This document shows positions 16,037 to 22,245 of a stretch of 22,245 bases of DNA, piece by piece. Position 1 is the stretch's first letter. Each line of letters begins with the position of its first letter. The position numbers and the translations under genes are program-made. Under the pieces are notes generated by a model. It had not been told where the DNA came from, did no database searches, and saw only the letters and a program-made list of their open reading frames with translations. Source of the DNA: Lysobacterales bacterium (GTDB lineage: Bacteria > Pseudomonadota > Gammaproteobacteria > Xanthomonadales > SZUA-36). The DNA lies in assembly GCA_021648045.1 (NCBI GenBank), contig JAKITM010000036.1:1-22245 (forward strand), given 5' to 3'.

Positions 16037-16057
16037 ATGATGATACAAGTACAATGA
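16037..16057 (+). other. Six-codon mini-ORF overlapping the bauC start
   Basis: ATG ATG ATA CAA GTA CAA TGA begins 13 bases after the bauA stop. Its TGA overlaps the bauC ATG by four bases (ATGA). The bauC start has no ribosome-binding site of its own, while TTGAG lies about 7 bases before the first mini-ORF ATG, so ribosomes may load here and restart. Confidence 0.35.
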
Positions 16058-17550
16058 CACATACCATAGGACACTTTATCTCCGGCAAGTTACAAGCGGA
16101 TGAACAACGGACACAGGATGTATTTAATCCGGCTCTAGGGAAAGCTGTTTCCCGGGTGGCGTTGGCTAGCGTTGCGACAGTTGATGAAGCCATTACTGCA
16201 GCCCAAGCAGCATTTCCTGCGTGGCGCAATACACCGCCGCTAAAGCGGTCTAGGGTTATGTTCCGCTTCCTCAGTTTGCTAGAGGCGCATGCCGATGAAA
16301 TTGCAAGCCTAATTTCTGCCGAGCATGGAAAAATACACCATGATGCATTGGGCGAGTTCCGGCGTGGTCTGGAAGTAATTGAATACGCTTGCGGTGCCCC
16401 GGAGTTTCTTAAAGGCGAGCACAGCAAAAACGCCGGCCCAATGATTGATTCATGGAGCGAATTCCATCCCCTGGGTGTGGTCGCTGGCATTACCCCGTTC
16501 AACTTCCCGGCAATGGTGCCGATGTGGATGTTTCCTATGGCAATTGCCTGCGGCAACACTTTTGTCCTCAAGCCTTCGGAAAAAGACCCCAGTGCGATTA
16601 TGCGAGTTGCTGAACTGTTCACCGAGGCAGGCCTTCCCGATGGTGTGTTTAATGTGGTCAACGGCGACAAGGAAGCAGTGGATGCATTGTTAAATGACTC
16701 GCGCATACAGGCAGTAAGTTTTGTAGGCTCCACCCCAATCGCAGAATATATTTATACCACTGCAAGCGCTAATGGTAAGCGCGTGCAGGCTTTAGGTGGG
16801 GCGAAAAACCACGCCATTGTTATGCCCGATGCCGATATCGATAATGCTGTCAATGCACTCATGGGCGCGGCCTATGGTTCTTGCGGTGAACGCTGCATGG
16901 CGATATCAGTCGTGGTTGCAGTCGGTAACGAAATTGCCGATGAGCTGGTAGCAAAGCTCACTGTGCAGTTGCAGGGCTTGAAAGTTGGTCCTGGAACGGA
17001 TAACAGTATGGAGATGGGGCCGTTAATCAGCAAAGAACATATGGCTAAGGTTGCAGCTTATATCGGCATGGCGGACGAAGAGGGTGCCGAACTGGTCGTC
17101 GATGGCCGAAAACTTACCGTTACAGGCTATGAAGAGGGTTATTTCCTCGGTGGCAGTCTGATTGATAAAGCCAAGCCGGGCATGAAAGTCTATGAAGATG
17201 AAATCTTTGGCCCGGTGCTTTGTGTGGTGCGGGTAGAGACGATGGAGGAAGCCATGGATCTAATCAACGTACATGAATACGGCAATGGTACCTGCATATT
17301 TACCCGCGATGGCGAAGCCGCACATTATTTTTGTGACAATATTCAGGCAGGCATGGTTGGCGTAAATGTACCCTTGCCCGTACCAGTAGCGTTCCACAGC
17401 TTTGGCGGTTGGAAACGCTCACTGTTTGGCGATCTATACGCCTACGGCCCGGATTCAGTGCGTTTTTACACCCGCCGCAAAACCATCACCCAGCGCTGGC
17501 CATCAGCGGGCGTGCGTGAAGGTACCGCTTATACTTTTCCCAGCACTTAG
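16054..17550 (+). CDS. bauC: CoA-acylating malonate/methylmalonate semialdehyde dehydrogenase
   Basis: The 498-residue enzyme belongs to the MmsA/BauC branch of the aldehyde dehydrogenases, which convert malonate or methylmalonate semialdehyde to acetyl- or propionyl-CoA with NAD and CoA and release of CO2. The catalytic cysteine is in GSCGERCMAIS. The NAD-binding region GVVAGITPFNFPAMVPMWMF, the FVGSTPIAEYIY turn and the C-terminal GVNVPLPVPVAFHSFGGWK motif are complete. Long stretches match Pseudomonas BauC as I recall it, and the bauA gene directly upstream supports action on malonate semialdehyde. MmsA (valine degradation) has the same reaction type, so activity on methylmalonate semialdehyde is possible. 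No other valine-pathway gene is present. Confidence 0.92.
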   Translation: MTHTIGHFISGKLQADEQRTQDVFNPALGKAVSRVALASVATVDEAITAAQAAFPAWRNTPPLKRSRVMFRFLSLLEAHADEIASLISAEHGKIHHDALGEFRRGLEVIEYACGAPEFLKGEHSKNAGPMIDSWSEFHPLGVVAGITPFNFPAMVPMWMFPMAIACGNTFVLKPSEKDPSAIMRVAELFTEAGLPDGVFNVVNGDKEAVDALLNDSRIQAVSFVGSTPIAEYIYTTASANGKRVQALGGAKNHAIVMPDADIDNAVNALMGAAYGSCGERCMAISVVVAVGNEIADELVAKLTVQLQGLKVGPGTDNSMEMGPLISKEHMAKVAAYIGMADEEGAELVVDGRKLTVTGYEEGYFLGGSLIDKAKPGMKVYEDEIFGPVLCVVRVETMEEAMDLINVHEYGNGTCIFTRDGEAAHYFCDNIQAGMVGVNVPLPVPVAFHSFGGWKRSLFGDLYAYGPDSVRFYTRRKTITQRWPSAGVREGTAYTFPST

Positions 17551-17592
17551 CAAACCCTCATGAAAAGGTTGAGGATTATATAAATGGATTAA

Positions 17593-17823
17593 TCAGTATT
17601 TTAGAGGAGGGCTGGTCTCTCTCTGTGGGAGCGTGAAATCCTTATTGTCATATGTTTCAGAAAACAAGCTAAGCGCAAAATCTCCCAGCTTTTCCGGTCT
17701 GCTGACGGCTTGTTTTATTATTTGACGAACTTCTTCTTCCATTGAAACACCATGCCTAGCGGCTTGTATGCGTAAGTTCAGAATAGTCTCATCATCTAAT
17801 TTTCTCACGCTTAGGCTAGGCAT
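17593..17823 (-). CDS. Orphan FitA/VapB-like ribbon-helix-helix antitoxin
   Basis: The 76-residue protein starts MPSLSVRKLDDETILNLRIQ, an Arc/MetJ-type ribbon-helix-helix with one DNA-binding strand, then AARHGVSMEEEVRQIIKQAV, the dimer helices. The C-terminal part GDFALSLF and DFTLPQRETSPPLKY resembles the toxin-binding tail of FitA-type antitoxins, which pair with PIN-domain toxins. I chose ATG 17823 because TGGAAA lies about 8 bases before it; two further ATGs just upstream (17835 and 17831 region) would extend the N-terminus beyond the family start. No toxin gene follows: only 42 bases separate its stop from the end of the convergent bauC. It appears to be a lone antitoxin, either a relic or a regulator acting elsewhere. 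Confidence 0.85.
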   Translation of the reverse strand: MPSLSVRKLDDETILNLRIQAARHGVSMEEEVRQIIKQAVSRPEKLGDFALSLFSETYDNKDFTLPQRETSPPLKY

Positions 17824-17847
17824 ATAAGTTTCCATGCATGTCACAAT

Positions 17848-17906
17848 ATGCTGTCAATTATACGCTTTCGCTATCAATGGAGTCAAAATGATCAAATTGA
17901 CAGCAT
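17848..17906. repeat. 12-bp perfect inverted repeat, likely antitoxin operator
   Basis: ATGCTGTCAATT (17848-17859) is exactly inverted as AATTGACAGCAT (17895-17906), 35 bases apart. The first arm overlaps the -10 box of the antitoxin promoter and the second lies just upstream of its -35. Ribbon-helix-helix antitoxins usually bind inverted repeats at their own promoters, so this is a good candidate operator. Confidence 0.65.
17857..17886 (-). promoter_or_regulatory. Sigma-70 promoter of the antitoxin gene
   Basis: On the - strand TTGACT (17881-17886) and a consensus TATAAT (17857-17862) are 18 bases apart, ending 34 bases before the ATG at 17823. This is the best-matching promoter I see in the window. 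Confidence 0.7.
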
Positions 17907-18054
17907 TATTCACTGAGCTAATGATATTGAAATCAACAATTACCTCTCTCTATCTCTGGCGGTTATACTGGCGGGGCATAATATACCCAAACAACAAATT
18001 GAGCGTCGATCAACTTACTACCCTGAAATACGCCCCCAATCTGGATACTATTTA

Positions 18055-19080
18055 ATGACTAATATTGCTGAACATAACTGGTTAAACCGCCTGCCAAAAG
18101 TAGAGTTACATATGCATCTTGAGGGCAGTTTAGAGCCTGAACTGATGTTCGCATTGGCAAAAAGAAACCAACTGGAATTACCTTTTTCCAGCATTGAAGC
18201 TGTTCGAGAGGCATACCAATTCAGTAAGCTGCAGGATTTTCTCGATATTTATTACCAGGGTGCCAATGTGTTGCTCCAAGAACAGGACTTCTATGATCTG
18301 ACATGGGCCTATCTGTTGCAGTGCAAAGCCCAAAATGTAATCCATGTCGAACCATTTTTTGATCCGCAGACACATACCGATAGAGGCGTGCCGTTTGCAA
18401 CGGTCATTAACGGCATTAATCGTGCCTTAAAGGATGCTGAATCCCAGTTGGGTATTAGTAGCCAACTTATTATGTGTTTCCTGCGACATCTCGATGAAGA
18501 CGCCGCATTTATAACTTTGGTGCAGGCAGAAGCTTATCTAGATAAAATCATTGCAGTTGGTTTGGACAGTTCCGAGCAGGGGCATCCACCGGAAAAATTC
18601 AGCCGTGTATTTGCCAAAGCCCGGGAAATGGGTTTGCTAACGGTAGCGCATGCCGGAGAAGAAGGGCCGGCAGAGTATATCTGGACCGCTTTGAATGATT
18701 TAAAAGTCTCACGCATTGACCACGGAGTACGCGCCGCAGATGACCCAGAATTAATGCGTCACTTGGTCGCCAATAAAATCCCGCTAACCGTCTGTCCGCT
18801 TTCCAATACTAAATTATGTGTGTTCGAAGATATGTCAAAACACAATATCCTTGAAATGCTAGAGCAGGGTGTTTGTGTCACTGTAAACTCAGATGATCCA
18901 GCTTATTTTGGTGGCTATATGAACGAAAATTTTATCGCCCTAGCTGATGGCCTAGGGTTGACTCAAAAACAATCCTTGGAACTGGTGAGCAACAGCATTG
19001 AGGCTAGTTTTGCAGAAACCCAGAGGAAAGTTGAAATGCGCATTAGACTTGAGTCGTTCGGAAGTGAGAAATCCAAGTAA
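18055..19080 (+). CDS. Adenine deaminase (adenosine deaminase family)
   Basis: The 341-residue protein belongs to the metal-dependent adenosine/AMP deaminase superfamily. Zinc ligands and catalytic residues are visible: HMHLEG near the N-terminus (His-x-His), HAGEEGP (zinc His and catalytic Glu), RIDHGVR (His), and NSDDPAYFGGY (Asp-Asp). The sequences CPLSNTKLCVFEDMSKH and SDDPAYFGGYMNENF follow the bacterial branch that acts on adenine (making hypoxanthine) rather than on adenosine. This distinction is from memory, so adenosine as substrate is not ruled out. The ATG at 18055 has no clear ribosome-binding site. TATACT at 17964-17969 is a possible -10. The 210-base gap before it otherwise holds the antitoxin promoter/operator. 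Confidence 0.9.
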   Translation: MTNIAEHNWLNRLPKVELHMHLEGSLEPELMFALAKRNQLELPFSSIEAVREAYQFSKLQDFLDIYYQGANVLLQEQDFYDLTWAYLLQCKAQNVIHVEPFFDPQTHTDRGVPFATVINGINRALKDAESQLGISSQLIMCFLRHLDEDAAFITLVQAEAYLDKIIAVGLDSSEQGHPPEKFSRVFAKAREMGLLTVAHAGEEGPAEYIWTALNDLKVSRIDHGVRAADDPELMRHLVANKIPLTVCPLSNTKLCVFEDMSKHNILEMLEQGVCVTVNSDDPAYFGGYMNENFIALADGLGLTQKQSLELVSNSIEASFAETQRKVEMRIRLESFGSEKSK

Positions 19081-19848
19081 TCACTTGCGAGCAAACACCC
19101 AAGTATTACCTTGCGATAGTTTCTGGCTAAATTTATAGCCATCCACATTAAAAGATTTGATATCTTCAGGGTCATTTAACTGCTGTTGAATGATATAGCG
19201 ACTGAGCAAGCCCCTGGCTTTTTTCGCATACACGCCAATCATTTTATACTCGCCGTTTTTATATTCTTTGAATGCCGGGGTAATAATTTGCCCATTGAGC
19301 TCTTTGGGCTTGAGCGCTTTAAAATACTCGTTTGATGCTAAGTTTATTAGATACTGAGAGTTAATTTCTTCTAATTGATCGTTTAAGCTTTGAGTAATAC
19401 TTGAGCCCCAGAATTCATATAAATTACACCCCCGATCGGTGTTTAGTTTAGTACCCATTTCCAGTCGGTAGGCCAACATCAAATCCAGCGGCCGCAGCAA
19501 GCCATATAAGCCTGAAATAATCCGTAGATGTTGTTGAGCAAAGTCGAAGTCAGCAGGGGTAAATGAAGCAGCATCAAGACCGAGATAAACCCCACCCTTA
19601 AACGCCAGCAGTGCTTGCCTAGCACCCGCCTTACTAAAGTCTTTATCCCAGTTTTGGTAGCGATCAAAGTTAAGCTCGGCAATTTTTGCACTAACCTTCA
19701 TAAGCGCGCTGATTTTTTCGGGCGAGAATTGCCGCAAATACCCAATTAATAGTTCAGCATTATCGAGAAAGCTCGCTTGACTGGATAGTTTGGTGCGAAC
19801 CGGGTTAGTGTAGTCGAGAGTTTTGGCGGGCGAGATAACAAGCAGCAT
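19081..19848 (-). CDS. yaaA: YaaA family peroxide stress protein (UPF0246)
   Basis: The 255-residue protein starts MLLVISPAKTLDY, the diagnostic N-terminus of YaaA, and contains FKGGVYLGLDA, SGLYGLLRPLDLMLAYRLEMGTK split over the middle, and NLASNEYFKAL and IGVYAKKARG near the C-terminus. In E. coli, YaaA lowers free intracellular iron and limits DNA and protein damage during hydrogen peroxide stress; its exact biochemistry is not settled, though it has a DNA-binding fold. The reading frame is open for 41 codons upstream, but the family start at 19848 is clear. A TACAAT (complement of 19881-19886) may be its -10. Its stop directly abuts the stop of the convergent deaminase gene, with no base between and no terminator visible. 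Confidence 0.94.
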   Translation of the reverse strand: MLLVISPAKTLDYTNPVRTKLSSQASFLDNAELLIGYLRQFSPEKISALMKVSAKIAELNFDRYQNWDKDFSKAGARQALLAFKGGVYLGLDAASFTPADFDFAQQHLRIISGLYGLLRPLDLMLAYRLEMGTKLNTDRGCNLYEFWGSSITQSLNDQLEEINSQYLINLASNEYFKALKPKELNGQIITPAFKEYKNGEYKMIGVYAKKARGLLSRYIIQQQLNDPEDIKSFNVDGYKFSQKLSQGNTWVFARK

Positions 19849-19958
19849 GGTGTATGTGTCTTTCTGATAAATGGAACCCCATTGTAACAAAAAGACCTGG
19901 TATGTATGAATGAAATAGGGTTCAGACTGAACTCCTGAATTTTCCTTAATTGATTTGA

Positions 19959-19969
19959 TGTGTCTGTCC
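19959..19969. repeat. Left copy of inverted GGACAGAC motif
   Basis: TGTGTCTGTCC reads GGACAGACACA on the - strand. It sits just before the left edge of the first RHS fragment and is the inverted partner of GGACAGACGCC at 20868-20878. Confidence 0.5.
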
Positions 19970-19976
19970 ACGATCT

Positions 19977-20840
19977 GATCTCACAGCCGCCAACTACAAT
20001 GCCTTGGGTCAACGCAGCCAACTGTTTGATCCCAACATGGGCAACTGGAGCTTTAACTACAACGGCCTAGGTGAGTTGCTTAACCAGCAGGATGCCAATA
20101 ACCAAACCGCGGAATTCACCTATGACCCACTGGGGCGGCTGATTCAAAAAACCACCGCAGGCCCCACGCTAGATACAATCATTGATCGTTGGAAATATGA
20201 TGATGATGAGGTACCCGCAGGCTTACCTGGGCAGCCCGGGCAGGCACCTGCTTTTAACCAGTTTACCGGTTTGTTAGGCAGCAGCAGCCGCGAGGTGGGA
20301 GGTCAGCTGGTATATGCACGGGTTTATGCTTATGAATCCAATAAAGGGTATTTACCTGCGGGTCATCATACCCACATGCAGGTTGCTGGGAGCCTGCCAG
20401 AATCCTATACGCTGGGTATCGATAACGACCCTTATTTTGCGCGCCCCAAGGCGATTATCTATCCCTACACCTTGCCCAATGGCGAGCCGGTGTTTAGCAG
20501 TTTTATACGCTATAACAAACAAGGTTATATCACCCAAGAAGGCGGCTCTAAACAATACGCTGCGGGTGGTTTTTATCGCCAAGTAGAAAGCATGAATGCC
20601 TATGGCAGTGTAACCCGTGAACAATACGGTAATGGCTTGTATCAAGATGCCGTGGATTATGCCGCCACCGGTCAGTTGGCTGCGCGGCATGTAACAACCA
20701 GCAATGGTGCGGCACGGCTGGATTATAACTACAGCTATGACCGCTGGGGCAATCTTAGCGAGCAAAAAACAGAGGGGCTTGCTCGTAAAGAAAGCTTTAG
20801 TTATGACCAGCTGCACCGTTTAACCGCCAGTGGAAACTTG
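19977..20840 (+). pseudogene. RHS-repeat protein fragment, 5' and 3' truncated
   Basis: The frame opens after a TGA at 19956-19958 and reads DLTAANYNALGQRSQLFDPN from 19977, which is RHS/YD-repeat sequence, but no start codon or RHS N-terminal half is present. Further repeat units are FTYDPLGRLIQKTT, YNYSYDRWGNLSEQKT and FSYDQLHRLTASGN. RHS cores form a hollow shell that encloses a C-terminal toxin. The fragment ends in a short tandem repeat at about 20834 and hits a stop at 20865-20867. The end of the core appears again from about 20990 in another frame, so a piece of roughly 100 residues of typical RHS core seems to be missing between the two. It is most likely a relic or a displaced recombination cassette. 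Confidence 0.85.
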
Positions 20841-20873
20841 AGCGGAAACTTGAGGACACAAACTTGAGGACAG
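20834..20873 (+). repeat. Three tandem 12-14-bp repeats at the RHS break
   Basis: AAACTTGAGCGG (20834-20845), AAACTTGAGGACAC (20846-20859) and AAACTTGAGGACAG (20860-20873) follow each other directly. They mark the point where RHS coding sequence stops. Confidence 0.8.
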
Positions 20874-20980
20874 ACGCCTAATAGAGCCATTCCCGTTTTT
20901 GCCACGAGAGAAAATTGATATTAGCTGACAAAAAACCGAGTAATTTGACTTAAAAATGCAACCTTATGTCGACACCCTAA
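20868..20980. other. Non-RHS insert between the two RHS fragments
   Basis: This A+T-richer stretch shows no coding potential and no RHS similarity. It begins with GGACAGACGCC, the inverted partner of the motif at 19959-19969, and contains stops in the frames of both flanking fragments. It may be the end of a small mobile or REP-like element, but no transposase is present. Confidence 0.45.
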
Positions 20981-22237
20981 ACACAATCACCGACCCGCGC
21001 GAAGGCCAGCTATATCGACAAGCTGTATGAACGCATCAACCAAAGCACCCATAAACTGTATCTGGGCGATTACGCCATTTTAACCTACGGCGCGGTTGAT
21101 CCCAGTACCGGGCTGGTCTACCAGCACCGCGACCGCTTGGGTTCCATGGTGGGGCTATCGGATGCCAGTGGCGAGCTATACACAGATGCCGGCAGAGCCT
21201 TTGATGCCTTTGGTAAACCCAGAGAAGGCGACTGGCAAGACAGCGACGGTCAGGCATGGCCAGCAAACGGGCAGAGCGGTGATTTAAACCGCGATGACAT
21301 CACCACCCGAGGTTTTACCCAGCACGAGCATTTAAACGGTTTTAACTTGATCCATATGAACGGCCGGGCGTATGATTACAACTTGGGAAGGTTTTTGAGT
21401 GTAGATCCGATAATACAGTTCCCGGAGAATAGTCAGAGTTTGAATCCGTATAGTTATATAATGAATAATCCGATGAGTGGGACGGATCCGAGTGGGTATG
21501 CTGCTAACTGCACAGGAACTCGTATTGCTGGGGCATGTGGTATGTTTTCACCCTCTCAGGGGATTGTGCCAGTAAACGATAATGATGATCAAAGGAGAAG
21601 TCCGAGTAAAAGCGGTAATGATAATGTACAACTGACTGCTGTGGGTACAGATAAGACAACTCCGGAAGATATCAAAAGCATTCCTGGAAAATATGTTGAA
21701 AAAATTGTTCAAGGTACCCTAAAAAATGGGCAAAAATTTACTGAGGTGCATATACGCGCTGGGACAGGTTCAGTATGGGGAATTACTGGGAATGTATATT
21801 GGGGTGCCTTCTATTCCTTTACCTCTCTACTTGGATATAAAAACCCAGATGTAACCATCAATTCTTTTCGGCCTACCGTCCAAGATAATGCAGATATTGA
21901 AGCCTTTAATAATTTGGGTGGAGGGTATCTGGGTGCAGCTGTAGGCCTTGCTAAACCATCTGGTAAAATTAACCTCGTAAAGAAACCGCTAAATAGAGCT
22001 ATTAATAAAGCATTACGTAAAATGCGGAAAAATAAGGGTAAAACTATTGATGATTATACGGCAGAGTTTGCAAAGGCAAGAAAGGTTAAAAAAACTGGGT
22101 CGTTAGATGTGAGGGCATCAGATCGACTGTTTTACGAAAACCTTAGACGAGTTGAAAAAGGAAGGTTTGATAGGAAACGTACATTTATTGAGAAGGTTGC
22201 TGATTGGATCGATGAAATAGGAAAGAATTTTGAATAG
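20981..22237 (+). pseudogene. RHS core end with C-terminal toxin-like tip, no start
   Basis: The frame opens after a TAA at 20978-20980 and reads RAKASYIDKLYERINQSTHK then YLGDYAILTYGAVDP, the last part of an RHS core. It ends in the conserved core motif GRAYDYNLGRFLSVDP and NPMSGTDPSGY at about 21499. After this comes a tip of 245 residues to the TAG at 22235-22237. The tip is more A+T-rich than the core, as is common for exchangeable toxin domains. It contains a glycine-rich middle and a very basic region (about 21965-22100), then a charged helical end (RKRTFIEKVADWIDEIGKNF). I do not recognise its fold or any catalytic motif. No ATG start suits the core; TTG 21137 lies inside it. An immunity gene would be expected just beyond the window. 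Confidence 0.8.
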
Positions 22238-22245
22238 AGTGTATA

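Noticed and set aside
16020..16733. 237-codon - strand frame over the start of bauC
   Set aside because: The + strand encodes well-conserved dehydrogenase sequence; the long - strand frame is a by-product of codon composition.
17556..17574. CCTCA/TGAGG hairpin after bauC
   Set aside because: Only five base pairs with a nine-base loop and no T-run; too weak to call a terminator.
17834..18055. 73-codon + strand frame between the antitoxin and the deaminase
   Set aside because: It overlaps the antitoxin promoter and operator, has no ribosome site and no recognisable protein features; more likely non-coding.
20352..20816. 154-codon - strand frame inside the first RHS fragment
   Set aside because: The + strand has clear RHS repeat residues there; the - strand frame is its shadow.

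Overview
The window looks like part of a gammaproteobacterial chromosome, probably a marine or otherwise aquatic lineage related to the Pseudomonas/Cellvibrio group. This is inferred from protein similarity recalled from memory (exbBD-msbA-lpxK-kdsB order, uvrC-pgsA pair, bauA/bauC close to the Pseudomonas enzymes). G+C is moderate. Most of the window is ordinary housekeeping sequence with tight operons; the unusual parts are the edges of the succinate dehydrogenase operon, a lone antitoxin, and a broken RHS toxin region at the right end.

Region 1 (1-8250, + strand): an envelope operon starts with the 3' end of an ExbB/TolQ-type gene, then exbD, msbA, lpxK and kdsB, all joined by start/stop overlaps or a 2-base gap. 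Together these export lipid A, phosphorylate it and activate Kdo. They are followed by a low-molecular-weight tyrosine phosphatase, uvrC (excision repair), pgsA (phosphatidylglycerol synthesis) and a class I methyltransferase. A perfect 9-bp hairpin at 8222-8242 with T-rich flanks on both sides ends transcription from both directions.

Region 2 (8273-10049, - strand): a secreted PhnD-like substrate-binding protein with no transporter genes, and the iron-sulfur/folate protein YgfZ.

Region 3 (10160-14612, + strand): a complete succinate dehydrogenase unit. A small DUF1674/SDHAF4-type assembly factor lies upstream, then sdhC-sdhD-sdhA-sdhB, then sdhE (flavinylation factor, SDHAF2 family) and a ygfX-like membrane protein. 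The operon thus appears to carry two dedicated SdhA maturation factors, one at each end. The conserved RGxxE motif of SdhE lies partly upstream of its first ATG, so a non-standard start is implied.

Region 4 (14704-17550, + strand): bauA and bauC/mmsA, a two-step beta-alanine catabolic pair (beta-alanine to malonate semialdehyde to acetyl-CoA).

Region 5 (17593-19848): an orphan FitA-like ribbon-helix-helix antitoxin (- strand) with a good promoter overlapped by a 12-bp inverted repeat but no toxin gene; an adenine/adenosine deaminase (+); and yaaA (-), whose stop codon abuts that of the deaminase with no gap.

Region 6 (19960-22245, + strand): RHS-repeat remnants. One fragment has no start and is broken at about 20840; a short insert with three tandem 12-14-bp repeats follows; a second fragment in another frame contains the end of the RHS core and an A+T-richer 245-residue C-terminal tip that I do not recognise. 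Copies of GGACAGAC in inverted orientation flank the first fragment. No stretch longer than 300 bases lacks a gene or gene remnant.
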